From the NCBI GenBank assembly GCA_027475525.1, contig JAMWFC010000009.1, positions 2,150,187 through 2,214,186 on the forward strand: a stretch of DNA of 64,000 bases, read 5' to 3'. This DNA is from Macrolepiota albuminosa. Lineage: Eukaryota; Basidiomycota; Agaricomycetes; Agaricales; Agaricaceae. Of the stretch, positions 1 to 13,984 are shown piece by piece. The notes under the pieces were generated by a model. The model was not told the DNA's origin, made no database searches, and worked only from the letters and a program-made list of their open reading frames with translations. Numbering within the stretch: the first letter of the stretch is position 1; each line of letters starts with the position of its first letter. A program made the position numbers and the translations under genes.

Positions 1-80
1 CTCCCCTTCCCCCTTCCCCCTCTTTCTCCCCACCCCCATCCCTCTTCCGCCACCCCCCACGCTCTCCAAGACGCCACGCC

Positions 81-310
81 ATGCGGCGGACACCAACGCA
101 CCCCGTTTCCTTCTCTCCCACCCTGATGCTGGACGATGCCGGACGATGCCGGGGGTTGCCGACGGATTCCCGTGGATTCCGACGGATACCAGCGGATATT
201 CGGTGGATGCCGACAGATGCACAACGGATGCCGACGGATGCCAGCAGGTCACGACGGCTGCCGACGAACTCCGATGGATGCCAGCTGATGGCTGCTGATG
301 CCAACGCCCC
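81..310. repeat. degenerate GC-rich minisatellite (GGATGCCGAC-like)
   Basis: Short imperfect repeats of the type GGATGCCGACGGATGCC and GGATTCCGACGGATACC follow each other through this stretch. An open frame crosses it, but its translation is only a repeat product (Arg/Asp/Pro/Thr-rich) with no domain, so I do not call a gene. CpG is frequent here, unlike the DNA after about 1,130. Confidence 0.6.
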
Positions 311-449
311 TTTCAGGCCACGAAAACTCTTTTGGGAAGTATGCCACCCCCCTTCTACCTCAAAAAATCCATACGGGAACCTGTGGAAACGTAGGTGGGC
401 ATCCGTTCATTGTGTTATCCGACCTTTGAATCTATCTGTTAGTAACGGA

Positions 450-528
450 CCTGTGGTGCAACGGTTAAATGTGTGTTCCGTTGCTGGAGGCTTTCCCAAG
501 GCCGGGGGTTCGATTCCCCCCCACAGGC
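450..528 (+). tRNA. tRNA-like sequence, possibly degenerate tRNA-Gly(CCC)
   Basis: The 3' half is canonical: a B-box GGTTCGATTCC inside a 5-bp GGGGG/CCCCC T-stem, then CCACAGG, which pairs perfectly with CCTGTGG at 450-456 as a 7-bp acceptor stem. The A-box TGGTGCAACGG with following GGTTA is also tRNA-like. The middle is not: a 7-bp GCAACGG/CCGTTGC stem replaces the normal D-arm, and the candidate anticodon loop TTCCCAA sits on a 4-bp stem with no variable loop before the T-stem. It may be a decayed gene, a tRNA-derived SINE head or an oddly folded intron-containing gene. Polymerase III promoter boxes are intact; function is doubtful. Confidence 0.35.
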
Positions 529-589
529 ATACGGCGGGCAAGACGAAGTTACTTTTTTCCTTGGTCCAACCAGACTCCGTGGACCTGCG

Positions 590-960
590 TAGGCCTCTGT
601 GGATGTCCGCTGGTGTCCTGCGCAGGCCTGGGAGGGCCTGCGTAGGTTTGAGTCCGTCGACGTACGTCTGTGTGGATGTCCGCTGGTGGCTTGCGTAGGC
701 CTGCGTAGATTTTCAGGGCCCTTTTGTGGACGTACGCTGGCGTCGGGGGTGGGAAAAGGATGGAAGGGGAGACGCGCAGCCTCAAGTTATTGCGGGGAGG
801 AATGGAGAGGGAAGGGAAGTGGGGAACCTCGAGGAGGGTTTATTCATGCCATGAAGTCCGCCAATGGAGGAGGTTTTCACTCGTGTGCTGATGCCCGCCA
901 GCGGCCGCTGATGCACATTGATGTCCGCTAGTGTCCGCTGGCATCTGCCGGGCCTGCGTG
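590..960. repeat. degenerate GC-rich minisatellite (GTCCGCTGG-like)
   Basis: Variants of TGGATGTCCGCTGGTG and GGCCTGCGTAGG recur here with irregular spacing. Overlapping open frames on both strands are by-products of the repeat. No coding gene is supported. Confidence 0.55.
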
Positions 961-1139
961 CACATGTGTGTGCCCGCCTTTTATCGATCCACTGGACCAT
1001 GTCATACAGCACATTGTGACACGTCTGCGGCTCTGTATTCTACGGCACTGTGGGGACTGCTCTGCTCCAGTGTAGCGGACTCCGCTGGACACGTATGGTA
1101 CGGCACAAAGTGGGCTCCCGTACAACGTATGACACGTAC

Positions 1140-4100
1140 CGTTGTGATGTCTCTATGTGGTATAAAAGCATAGTAGTACTAAGTATAACAATGTAGAAAC
1201 AAATATAGTGAGAGATAGATAGAGCAGAAGAGTGAGGATAAAGAAGACTACAGCATGCAGGTTTTATGGTATAGCGCATACTAACAGATACATAAATGTC
1301 AAAAGCAACAAGGGACAAATAAACCAAATATAATAGTACAGGTATCCATGGTTGCATGATAAACTGGATATACAAGTCAAATATAGGAAAAAAATATTTA
1401 AAACAAATAAAAATATATATAAAAAAAAAACAGAGCTAATGATGGGTTAGAAGCTTTGAGCCAGCCATTCAGTAGATGAATAAAGAACTATTAATACATG
1501 TTTAGATGAATAAATCAATATAAATTGAATACCAACACCTGCGTAAGAAACTATAACTTTATATAAGCTCTATATGTGCCAGACTGGCAAGTCTGGATAT
1601 AGAAAGGTGAACAAGCAGAAAGATCCAGATACTAAGAGAAATATAGCCAGAATAGTGTAAGAAGTAAGGGATACTAATAGGCAAGCCAAAATATCAATTT
1701 AAATTAGCCTTTTTCAATTCCATAGTAATAGTAGAATAATATATAGATAATACAAATAGGTAAACCAATCAGTTAGTTTAAATTAGTCTATTTCAATTTT
1801 AAAATATGATAGAAGCAAAGTAACTTACTCAGTATTCAGAGAACAGACAATCTATAAGCCAAAATAAAATAAAATAATATAATAGAATAAGCAAAATATC
1901 AATGCAGAAATGCACATGCTTTGAAATAAAAGAAAAAGAACACAGTTCTATGGAATGAGAGAATCTATGGGAAAGAAGTTGCCTGAGAGACAGTTAAAGG
2001 TTTTGTAGACAGGAAGATCCAATAAATCATGTTGGCCTTATCGTTTCTAAACACGTTGAATAGGAGAGATAAAATATATCCAAATTGCTAAGAAGCCAGA
2101 CAGACAGTCAACCTGTAAACATTGCCTGCATTAGACTAATGCAAGGTGACATGAGAATAAGAAGCTATACAGAGAGTCAACTCCAAAAATTTGCTTATAA
2201 TAAATGGCTGCCATGCAATACGAGACAGTATTAGCTCACTAGATATCCTGTAGCCTATCTTATCATTGTATATACATATATAAAATAAACAACAAATATG
2301 ACAAAAGCAATGCAAGTGCATACTGAATAAAGCATTTCAAAATTATAAAAAAATATTTAAATGGACATTAACATAGAAAGTACTTTGAAATGACATGTTG
2401 AGCATGTTGAGTATGATAAGCATTGGAGAGAAGCACAATTTCATGACATCTTGCAGGTGAAATGAAAATATAAATGTATTGCATCTATACATAGATTTTA
2501 TATCTTGTGAAGAACTCAGAATAGAAAAGTACAATAGTTATATGGCAGTACAAAAGCCCACAAATATGGAGTACTACTAGCAGATGAGAATGACAAGGTG
2601 ATAAACAAGGAAGCAACATTCATGGTGTATGGTGCAATATCAAACATAGATTTGCCCCTATTTAAAGTAAAAGGATCTATAGTGAGCATTCAAAATTGCT
2701 ATACATATTGAAGATGGCTAATAAGTATATAGTAAATTTAACAAGAAGTATAAATACCTCAAACAGTCAATTAAACTAGATGGTCTTAGCATACAGCAGT
2801 TTGACAATGCTATTGCTGTGGTGAAAACAGTATACAAAGCATTTGACTGGGAGTTCAAAGAGAGCAAATGAAAAGAATAGTTGGAAGAAATATCAAATAA
2901 AGGAAACAAGATACTGTACGCAAACAATAGGGTGTTTACACCTATAAAGGACTCAGACAAAAGAAAAGTTCACATTTCATTCAAAAAGAATACTGACTCC
3001 AATAGATTGCTTGAAAAAATTGCACAAGGAGGGTTCAAGATGACATTAGACAATATTGTCGAGTACATGCAAGCAAGGATAACACTGGACAGAGACAAAC
3101 TATAAGAATATATGGACAATGACTATAAAACATAGTTGCTTACACAAATCAAAAATTCAAGAGGATCAAACTGCAGATCTTCTAAATCGGTGATATATTT
3201 GCAGCTCAGGTATCTTTTGCAGTCGTTCTATTAAGAAGAGGAAAGTATAAGATGTTAACAGTTTTGAGATCAATAACGCTGCTGGACAAAACATTTGCAC
3301 TAATAAGCGGCCATATAAACAATAAATGTATTATTCCTACTCTGACAATTACCAAGAAGGGGAAGAGGCAACCACTCAAATGCAAAGACTATAAGCCAGT
3401 GAAAAGGAAGCTCTGAATGTATAAAGACAATAGGGAAACCTGACAGAGGGCTTGCAAGGTGGTCAGTACCAGCAATTTTGAGCAACAAATGTTGAATTAC
3501 ATGAACATTGACAACTGATATCTTATAATAGCTTTGATACTATCTCTTAAGCCATATTTATTTAATATAGTCCATTATATTTTTACCAAATTATCCTATT
3601 TCTCACATTTAGTCAATCAGTTGTCCCTAAATTGTTTTGCAAGCTCTCATTGCTGTTCTCTCATTGTCTTTTTACATTAACCCAAGTACCTAGCATCCAA
3701 TATACTACCACCTATATCATGTTGTTTTGTTTGTTTTTTTTGTGTTTTTTTTTTGATATTTTTTTTCACCAGTTAATATAGTAATCAATAAGTATTATCA
3801 TCAAAATAACATATTGTAATAAGTGTCATTGCATCAAAATAATATATTGATTATATAATTGATTGTACGGACGAATAGTTTGGCAATACCTACTAAAGAG
3901 AATTATATGTATATATTTTTTTATTCTTCTTTAATGCTTGATCAATGAATTATCTAAGTACAAGACCTTTATAAACCATGAAACAAGAAAGACTAAATCC
4001 AGCATTGATGTATAAATAGTTATATCACCTCAAATGATACGTAAAAATAAAAACAATATTATACAACGTTTTAGATATAATTAGATATTTTTGCACTCAA

Positions 4101-6200
4101 AAGAATGTAATAATATGGAATTCAGTATATACATGTAGCAATCAACACAATGTCATGGAGCTTGTGGCTGTGCAGCAGTTGTATACTCAAATGATGCACA
4201 GCTACAATAATATAATTAAAATAAATAATTAAATATAGCTGTACGTCTACAATGCTATCTACTTCTGCTACATGGTAGCTAAGGACATATTGGGTAGGAG
4301 ACGCCTTGGTAGACTCACAGCTAAACAGTATATGCATAATTAAAAGGGTGCAAGTAGAGTAGCATCAAAAATCCAGTGAAGAAAGCTTGCCACTACTGTG
4401 AGCAAAATCTACTATTTACATAAAGGAAGAATTTGGAGGATAAGGCTATTATAAAAGGGCTTGTTAAAATGCAACTAAGCCAGCAATCAAGTGTTGGATC
4501 TGACTCCTGGTAGCTATATATCATTCAACTATACGATTGATATATAGCCACCATATGCATAAAATTACATGCTATTACTATATTATAAATAAATAATTAA
4601 ATATATTCTATGTTCATGATTCTAGTGGCTGTGCAATAGTCACAGATTCAAATGATACATAGCCACAATAATAGAATCAAATGACTAATATATTGTATAT
4701 TTATTTATTTATTTATGGACAAGTGAATACTTCCAAGAAGGCTGATGCCTTAAGCACCTCTTCACCTATATGGCTGCATATCTGGGATCAAAACAATGTA
4801 CTAGTTTTAGACAGCAATAACTTACTCACAAAAAAATGCCATCACATATAAGTGTAAGGATATATACAAGCCCTAAGGTGCCCTTTCAATTTTATATAGC
4901 TGGCAAGCCATAACACTAACTTAAGATGTGTTGATAAACAAACAATTGTATTATGATCCAATACTATGACTCATCTGATATTTGTATTAACTCTTCTCAT
5001 TCAGACAAAATATAGTTATGCCTCAACCAATCATAATCAGCATCAAAATTGACATTGGAGATATTATATATTACTTGTGTTGACCTCAGAATACCTGTAT
5101 CTAAAATATGGTTTAAAGTGGCTGTGTTTTGTCATTGAGGATAGTGAACTCAAAGGTTATGCTTGCTGATAATCGGCAGAACAGAATATGGAATCTTTGT
5201 TGATGCTGGAATGGTATTCTGTAGAATCTCAGATATCTCAATCATTTATGGTCTGATCAGATGGTGAAATAGCACCTTACTAATAAGTGACAATCTCTGT
5301 TACATTAAACTAAGAGGTCCAAACATTAGAGGACACATAGTAATGTTGGTGTGTAGATGCATGCTGAGCAGCTGAATCTATTCAGTGATCATGTTCTATG
5401 TAGATCCACTAAATGCTAAGCATTGTAGGATCGACCTTGTATGTGATTGGTGATCTATTGTACCATTTGAGGTATGGGCTTTGAAACGACACATTGCATA
5501 GGTCTTACATAGCTGGTAAGGAGCTTAAGTGAGTAATGACATTCCCATTCATCCTTTATGTTTATTTTTATAACTTTTATCTTGTATAAGTGGTGCATGT
5601 GCTATTTCTGACTCATAAAACAATAAATACACTTGAAAATATTAGTTAAAAATACATGAACTTTGTAAAGGACTCAAAACTATCTGTATGAACACAATAC
5701 TCTTATTATTACTTATATATAAAATTAGAGTTTATTTTTATTTATTTATTTAAGCAATGTGGCAGTGGCTATGTCTTTATAGCAGTAATAGAAGTAGAAG
5801 CTTGATGCCACTATAATGAAAGGGTAGATAACAAAAATATTTTGACCATCCCTCCTTCTTTGAACATATTGCACTACTCTATCTCTAACTGTTTACCTAT
5901 GCCACCTACACCTGGTGATAACTCTACCACTTCATGGCTATGCTATAAAGAGCGCCAAAAAATATACAAATGCTGTCTAGATGAGCGGCAGATAGCAGAC
6001 CTTTTCCAGCAGTGTAAGTAGTTTCCTGACATGTCTGTGTACTTACCTGGCATGGCCACACAGAGATAGCAGGCCAATCTATGGGGTCAAGTTCATCAAC
6101 ACTGACATCCAACCCATTGACACTGAGGAAGAGCATGCAGATGGCTAGCCTAAGCAGCTCAGTCCAATTAGCATCTGCTGCAAGCTTATCAACATGTACT
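1140..6200. other. AT-rich, CpG-poor decayed repeat DNA without a supportable gene
   Basis: This stretch is AT-rich and has very few CpG dinucleotides. Open frames are short and contain no motif I recognise. A pair of diverged copies of an ATAATTAAATATA-bearing segment occurs near 4,190-4,260 and 4,590-4,700. The most likely content is old transposon sequence decayed by CpG mutation. I see no promoter, RNA gene or intact terminal repeats. Confidence 0.5.
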
Positions 6201-6369
6201 GAACAGCCTGTTCTCGGTCCTGGTAAGGTATAGCTAGTCCTGGCAGCAAAGTGGATCCCTCAAGCCAAGATGATATCAGAGCAATTTGCCATGGCTCAAA
6301 ACTAACACTGTGGCCCTTCCACCCTCAAGTGGTGTCAGAACAATGATCCTATAAGTGTTTTTCTGGCTT

Positions 6370-7450
6370 GGTTGCGCATTCTAACCATTATCAGTGCTTG
6401 TTATGCTCATATCAAGGTGAGCCATATGAATTTGAAGTGCTGGTGGCAAAGTCTTGCAGGAATAACTCTGTTTGTGTTTTCTGTCAAGCCTGGCACAAGC
6501 GATGCTCCATGGCTCAGGCATGGAGAGCATCTTGCATGAGCAAAGAACAGGGATGAGACATAATCTGGGTGCTGAGTCAATTGGCTAATGTGTTTAGATT
6601 GAGGACTAAGGAGTCAGGATGTGGCACTGGCTTAGAGTTCATCAAGAGGAAGGAAGGCAAAGGCATCGACTATACAGGGGGATAAGGTGAAGTGCAGAGC
6701 TTTACCTGCATTGACAGAGGAAGCACCAATGACTTGGCATGATAAGGAAAAGTACTGAGCATTATCAGAGCCATACTTCAAGGAGACAACAATTTTAGAT
6801 TTGATAGTATTTAATCATGCATGCAGACATGTGAATACAAAGTCATTGAGTGCAGATAATGTGCCCAGGTCAAAGGACAGAGAGTCAAGTGGAGCACAGT
6901 CTGAGGATTCATCAAAGGCTGTAGAGTCAGTTGAGGTGCAAGCTGAGAGTTTGTTGCAAGAAGAAAGTGTGGAAGCATTGTCTCCACAACAGGACAAAAG
7001 AAAGCACTGAGCTTTGACTGAGTTAGTGGAAATAGTAGGGTACAAGTATGTGCATAGGTCCCTAAGCTTGGACATATTGGATATCCATAAAATCTCCCTA
7101 ATATCTGCCCAACCGTCTATTGATGAGAAAATGTGTCAGCATCTGCAGGAAGCTCTGGCAAATGAGCACCAGATGACCTTACAGTTCTACCATATGCAAG
7201 AGGATCTTCTATGGAAATGGCGTGCTCAGAAGGCCATGTGGCAAGAGTAGAATACAGCGATTTATGACAAGAACAAAGCATTTGGAGATAGGAATGCTGC
7301 TTTAGTGGCATGTATGGCTATCAAAAATAAGTTGGCTGGTTTGTGGGCATAAGTAGAGCATATCAAGAATCAAGAGTCAGACAATGTGGCACCTGGAGTA
7401 TTGGAGATAGAGGAGGTATGGCAGGCAATACGGCAAGTGAAGGTAGCACA
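6370..7450 (+). pseudogene. degraded transposon-type protein remnant
   Basis: Broken plus-strand frames can be followed. At about 6,376-6,556 a Cys-rich segment contains CLLCSY and VCVFCQAWHKRC, reminiscent of the Cys-rich segment in some basidiomycete gag-like ORFs. At 6,801-7,250 a Glu/Ser-rich and then helical, Gln/Leu/Trp-rich segment ends in KWRAQKAMWQE. Stops and frame shifts separate the pieces. CpG is depleted. I cannot name the family; a retroelement gag-like or accessory ORF is my guess. Confidence 0.3.
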
Positions 7451-7599
7451 GCCACAGATTTTATAAAGGAAAAACTAGCTATTGAATACATTGGCATTGT
7501 TTTATAAAGATGTTATATGTAAGTGACTCTATGTTCCATACAATATACCTGATACATCTTCAAGTCTAAGAAGGGTGCACAAGTACTGATTGTTGTTGA

Positions 7600-7985
7600 A
7601 TGGAAGTTTCTCGGCACTTGTCCTTATCCAGCAAGAGCTGTCCCAGCATATCCTATCAGAGCTTATATAAGGAATCAATTAGTTGGAAGGTCTGTTAATG
7701 GTGCACCAATGCAAGAACATGGTAACACTAAGAATTTAAATGGAAGTGGCAGCGGACACTGGCCAGCCTATGCTGACATAGAATGAAATAATTATAATAG
7801 TGATATTGATTTTTAAAAAAAAGATGACAACAGCAGAGGCAGATGAGATGGCAGTGATGGCAGCAATAATAGGTGGAGTGGCAATGGGTGAAGCAGCAGC
7901 AGCAGCAATAATGACCATGGAAGAGACAGAAGAGGGACATGAGGTTGGAAGAAGGCCTTTATTATAATTTCTTGCTTGCAAACCT
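7600..7985 (+). repeat. dispersed repeat, copy 1 (inverted relative to 30,390-30,725)
   Basis: The sequence from the GCACTTGTCC...CAGCAAGAG segment through the GGCCAGCCTATGCTGACA segment to the GAAGAAGGCCTTTATTATAATTTC segment matches, with divergence, the reverse complement of about 30,390-30,725. It includes a GCAGCAGCAGCAGCAATA run. It is a member of an unidentified transposon family. Confidence 0.5.
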
Positions 7986-7989
7986 AAAT

Positions 7990-10430
7990 TTTGTACATTG
8001 TATATGTCATACTATAGATGTAGATAGTGTACTACAATTGGACTAATGGACTATATATCAGGATATTGTGATACTAATAATGTTTTATTGCAGATGTTAT
8101 AAATAATCAGATGACTAGAACATGCTAATAATCAATTGTATTTAATGATTATTATATAAGCCTACATTATCACAATCAGAAACTTGAAGTATTAAATAGT
8201 GTAGAAGAATAACATATTGTGATACTATGCTACCAATTAAGGCATTTTGGTAATCTTTTTACCTATCAGCAATAAAGCTTAGTTAGCTGAACGTTGACAA
8301 TCCAGGTTGGCATAAAGAAATTATATACAAAAATATAAATAGTTGACTAGTAGTAGTAAGTATTAATGTAATTATTCGCTGCACCAATACCAATGAATTA
8401 ATAAAGGGTCTTCTACTATTATTATAAAACTGTTCTATTAAAGATGTTTAATCAATAAGAGCTTTACTAACAATAGAGCAAAAATAATGTATCATTCAAT
8501 ATTTCTCATGAGAATTGTGCCTAAGGCTCCAATGACAGAGGACACTGAACCCCACATAAGCTCAGCAGTGTGTGTTTAGTCTTGATGTCCAGCTACAGGT
8601 ATAAAATGGATAGATAGCTATTCTATTAACTACAATAAAAAGAACTAGAAATACAATGTTTAGTATGAGGGTTTCAATATATAGCAAGTGAACATACCTT
8701 TAGTCAAATATGAAAATATTGGCCTTGACTATGCCCAGATCTACTTAACAAGGTATTGTTACATTGCCGCACTGCACATAACATTGAGCAAGTTCAAACA
8801 TCAAGAACACTTCATGTATCAAATCCTTTCCACATGAAGTGAAATCAGGCTCCTTATGCTTGCAGTATACTATATGTTTGATGACAATGAGCTTTGCATT
8901 TCACTTGACCTCTTTTGAAGCATCTGAGTAAGTCCAAACTTCATCAAGCTGTTGATTTTTGTGAGTATGGAACACAGCAATAAGAATTCCTTGTCTATCA
9001 AAAGCTTTTGTTGTGATTTGTCACAATGCATATAGCTCCTGACTCAAGGTCAATGAACAAGCAAACTAAGAGGTCAAAACATACAGAAAAACAAGACAAG
9101 TAGATATGATATGATATAGCACATCTGAGTACCTCTCCATCATCTGGAGAATTCTCTAATGAGTCATGGCATGCATCTTGATCTCAGAGGAGCAGTGGGG
9201 AAATGTGTGAAAGTGCCACAATAGGATATCACAGTAGTGCTTTATGTAGTAGTAAATTGAGAATGAAAGGACATGTTGAGTGTCTTTAAATCTATGACTT
9301 GCTAGTGCAAACAACAAAACCTCAGTCTGTAACAGCATTTGAAAATGCTGAAGTCTGTAACATCATTATTCAAGCATTTTGAGAGCACTCTAGATTATGG
9401 CTTGTTGATGCACAATAGCTGTTTAAACAGCAAATGTCTTGCTGAGAAGGGTCATAGCATGTTAAGTTGTCTCTGCCATCATACTTAGAGGAAGGAGCAC
9501 TACAAAGAGGCACACAAGAGAGCGGAGAAGGACATAAAGAACAAAATAGTGGAATGGCATAAAGAAGCCTTGGATTGGAGAAGACATCAAATTGTGTAGT
9601 ATGCATCTTGATTTGAGAAAACAAAACATATAAATATCTCTGCTTAGGTGAGGAGATACTTGGAATTATGATGTCAATGACATGTGGTGGCAACCTGTAT
9701 TTGTCACAAACACATTAATAAGAGATAAAGAAACAGTGATGATAGACAACCATGAGAAGATGCATATGATTTGGAGTAGAGTCTGAAGTAAGTAGTATGG
9801 GAATCCAAATCACTGTTAGAAGAGTCTGAATAGAAATATTTAACTTCAAGCATAGCCCATTGTTGCTCTATGTCAAGCCATGGCACATTAATAATCAGTT
9901 GTAATGACAGCTTGTTGTATGGCAAACTGTTAAAATCAGTAATTGCCATGATCTAGTAAATCAATGATTTGTTGCCATATATTTATTGTGCTGGATAACA
10001 AACCTCTCAAGTGATACTAGGTATTCATTGAATAGTGGCAATATACTGAATCTTTCAAGAGGTATTTCAGCCCTGGTCTTCAGGGCTTGCTTTCCATGGA
10101 AGGCAACTGAGGAACCATAAGTCATAATGTATATGTCTGCTCCGATATATGATTTTTGCATGGTGGCTATTGTCTGTGATCTAATATTGTGTCCTGTTAT
10201 GCCTGTACTAGGCAGGACATAGAAAGACTCGCAGTTAGTCAACAAAATAGGTCTATTTGTCAGAGACTGCTAAATTTATAAGTTGACGGACATCCAATAC
10301 ATCTGAAAAGAAAAGAATGTCAGCCAAATAAAACATTGATTGATTGCAACATTACGGATCAAGTGGGTGTAGAGAATGTACCAAAACAGACACAACTGTA
10401 GCTACATTCTGACATATGTAGATATTAAAT
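7990..10430. other. AT-rich repeat-like DNA without a supportable gene
   Basis: Only short frames without motifs occur here, and CpG is rare. No intact element end was found. Old transposon sequence is likely. Confidence 0.4.
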
Positions 10431-10740
10431 ATTAACATAGTAATATTACAGAACACATAACATTAAAAAGGAAAGACATTATTCCCACACATATCTGTAA
10501 CTATACAGACAAACGGTATGTATCACATGATAGTAAAAAGCAAAGACATTATTTCCATACATACCTAGTCTACTGCTGACTAAGTAACCATACAGATGAA
10601 TGATAGTATTACATGATATTAAAAAGCAAAGACATTATTCCCATGCATATCTGTAATTGTACAGATAAACAGTAGTATTACATGACGTTAAAAAGCAAAG
10701 ACATTATTCTCACATATACCTAGTCTATGCAAGGTTGTAT
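10430..10740. repeat. short satellite array, about 70-bp units
   Basis: Four or five units carry the core AAAAAGCAAAGACATTATTC, followed by an ATATCTGTAACTATACAGA-like or CCTAGTCTACTGCTGAC-like segment. The same units form the larger array at about 14,640-15,600. Confidence 0.75.
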
Positions 10741-10766
10741 TTAACGTGTTGATGAGGCAAACTGTC

Positions 10767-11120
10767 AGGTTTCGCTAACTATAGAGGCTTCCACCAGTAA
10801 GTAAATCCTTACTAGGTAGATTTGACATCTATAAAATAGTCTCAAACCTATATGTATGAGAGACAAGCAGGCTTCAGAGATTTCAAAGAGGTGCAGAAAT
10901 TTTTCAGGGCTTGTGCAGAGCCCTGGAGTTTTATAAAAATAAAGGAAAGGGTTGCAAACAAGGTCTGAGGGTTGACAAAGAAGAACAGCGTTGGATAAAG
11001 GGTGAAGAGATACTGAGGAAAAATCAAGAGACTGAGACAAAGGCCAGGAGACTGAGACTTAAAACTAAAAGACCTTGAAAGTAGGAAAATAAATTGATTT
11101 TAATAAACAAAGATAAAAGG
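10767..11120. repeat. LTR-like fragment related to the gypsy LTR at 38,186
   Basis: It begins TGTCAGGTTTCGCTAACTA and shares TCCTTACTAGGTAGA and a following purine-rich stretch (GAGACTGAGAC repeats) with the left end of the LTR at 38,186-39,545. It is diverged and its far end is not clear. Confidence 0.4.
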
Positions 11121-11952
11121 TAAAGGTTAGACAATATAAAAACTACTATAATGGTACACTAGCTACAGTTTAAGTACTGTGACCAGGGTCTGGTTACTGG
11201 CATGGCCTGGCTATCTAAATGTCAGGATAGGCTCTCAAGAGTCAGCTTTTAAGGTGCAGATGTGCTGTCTGGGGTGGTTGGTCAGGTGGTTGTCTAAAGA
11301 AAGTTCTAAGATGTCAATGGTGTGCGGATGCAGGCTTGGTGATGGCTGTCAGAGCCAATCAGCAAAGAGTCATGTGTCAGTTAAATCCTGGGGACGTTGG
11401 TGATGGCCAAGTGATAGATGCTGGTGCTGGGGTATTTATGATAGCCAGGTGGTGGGTGCTGATGCCAGAGGTGGCATTGATAATTGATGGTGGATATTAG
11501 AGCTGATCAGGCAAGGATTGTGTCTGGGTCAGTGCTTAGTTGTTCAGGAGGGTTGCTGCTGTTCGAGGTGAAGGTAGCATATGGAGTAGTGCTCTGAAGT
11601 TGGTGTGCTGGTGTGGATTATGATACAAACTCTGATAGTAATGCCAGTTAAAGCAGAATTAAGCCTGGAGTTATATAAGAGACCATAAATATGTGATACA
11701 TCAGTTATAAGCCCATATTTAGAGCAGAGTAATGCAATTAAGGCATACACAAAGATATAGTGCAATTAGAGTGCAATGTTAAACAATAATATAGCTGGCA
11801 CAAAAAGGCCATACATAAAAGTAAGGAGGTGCGCATTCCTAAGTAAGCAGTATGTGTGTACAAATATAACACAAAAAGAGGAAAAACATGAAGACATTCA
11901 TGTAAGATCACAATCTAGGAAAATAAAAAGATTAAAGAAATTGAGTATTTAA

Positions 11953-12147
11953 TCAGAAGTAGTTCTCCAAGTAGACAGCAAGCATATCTGAGATCACCAT
12001 GTTCCTTTTGGCATCATATATTTTATCCTTCAGAATCTTCAAGACTCTGTTATTTATCAAACTGGTGTCAAAGATCCCTGCCTTAGATGGGTTCTTGATC
12101 TGACAGTATAATTCTCTTCTGACATGTGCTTGATACAGAATGAGCAC
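11953..12147 (-). pseudogene. unidentified short ORF, likely a transposon protein remnant
   Basis: A 64-residue frame on the minus strand is rich in Lys, Ile and Asp (for example SLINNRVLKILKDKIYD) and looks more protein-like than its neighbours. I recognise no domain. It is surrounded by CpG-poor repeat DNA and has no visible partner exons. Confidence 0.2.
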
Positions 12148-12149
12148 TT

Positions 12150-13890
12150 TTAGCCTGTTGAATCTTTTGTTATGCTGATAACGTCTTAAGTTTGATTAGT
12201 AACAAAATATAAAATACTGTTACCGATTTAAAAGTCTGCATTGAGTATGCTAAAATATATTGAGGATGTAAGGCAATGCTGAACGTCTGCAGAATTTCTT
12301 CCACAGACTAGCAAATGCCAGTAACAAGCAAGAGTTGAGCAGGCATAGAGATAGGCAAGAGACAGGCAAGAGACCAGCAAGATTAACCAAGCAGTTGGAC
12401 ATCACTAGAGAGCTTACAGTCGATTCAGTGTGTAAGCCAGGAGAACACTGCTATTGTTTAGCCTGGGAATATTCTATCCCATAGGCTGTCTATATATACT
12501 ATATTGATGGCTGTGCTATTACTAATACTATTTACTAAGCAGGCCCCAGTATGTAAAGGAGTATGACTAACAATAATCGATGCTGAATAAGGTCCATGCA
12601 TATGACTCATCAAAGCTGACTACTAAGAGATGAAGGGGGAAAGAGTAGGCTGTGTGGCCAGTCAGATTTGCTAGAAACAGGCACATCATTGGACTAAGCT
12701 CAGAATAGGTTTGGACACAGTCCAAAGACTATTCTCCTGACAGAGGGAGTCCTAGGCAGATCTCAGAGATCACATCTATAAAGTAGTAAAAGGATATAAA
12801 GAAGTTGGCAAAGGTAAGGCACTAACAACAAAGGCACCTATAGAATGAATATTAAGGTAAGTGTGGCAAGACAAGTGGCAAGAACATGATAAGCTTAGCA
12901 ACTTCTAAGCAATGTCAATGTCTGCTATAAATACAAAGTGCAAAAGTTCTATTCAATAGCATCAATCAACAACTGCTGACTAATCAACATTGCCAATCAC
13001 AAGCAAGATCTGAACTATAGGATAAACTGAAGTGAGTGGGGGGCAAGAAGCTCTATTCTCCTTCTGATGCATAAGTCGGTAAGTACTTTTTATACTACAT
13101 AGAATTCACCGTCACCAAGTAACTAATAATGCCAAAGTGCAGTGAACCAGAAAATTTTATAGTGTAGCTCCAATAGTTTTAGATTTCTGCTATCTATTCA
13201 ATGTGCTAAGTGATGCTAGACAGCAGATTGTGATGCTAAACTATCAATCCATCAATCCTGCTGTCTGTCCAGATTGCTAAGTGATGTCAAGTGCTAAATT
13301 GAGGTGCTAAGCACTGTCAGCTGCCAAGATCAAATGCCAAGCTGTCCATCATTTTTAATAGTTTATGAGTTCTATCACTAAGTGCTGTCATCAATGATTA
13401 ATGCCATCTGTCAGTTGTCATTCTGTCTGTCATTGGTGCTATTATTGATTGGATCTGCTTCTTGCCATATGTGATCATCAAATATTGCCAAAATTAGTCA
13501 GATTGCATGTACTAAGGTATCCCAAGCCAGTGCCATGCTGTCATGGTCTGTTATTGATGTGCTAATCCTATATGGGGTCCTATCAATACAAATGATGATT
13601 GGTTAAGCAGGAGAAGAACATGTGCATGGCCTCAATCATGTTTTTGGGCCATTCCTCCTGTACTATGTTCTTGAGGAAATTAATTGAGGCTATGCATAAT
13701 TGTTTTCAGCCCAAGTCCTCATCTTGGGTTGCTTTTCCTTTAGACTCTTTGAAATTTATGATGGGCTTCAGTACTAGTATATCATCTTTTTTGGCTAAGA
13801 TGAATACTTTGCTTGCTGATACTAACTTGCTTGTATGAGCTGTTGCTAGCATGACATGTCCAAGATCTATTTGTTGACATTGTTTCATAC
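12150..13890. other. repeat-like DNA without a supportable gene
   Basis: Runs of short related phrases such as GCCAAG, GTGCTAAGTGATG and GCTGTC occur at 13,180-13,500, suggesting a decayed tandem repeat. Frames are short and have no motif. Confidence 0.35.
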
Positions 13891-13984
13891 TGATATAGTC
13901 TACTGCTTATATAAATATCTGCATACAGGCTGCTGCTTATACAAGCATTTAGATAAACAAACAGTCTAATGAACCACATGACAA

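Noticed and set aside
81..698. 205-codon open frame at the left end
   Set aside because: It runs through minisatellite DNA and then the tRNA-like sequence. The translation is a repeat product with no domain, and several other frames are open there too.
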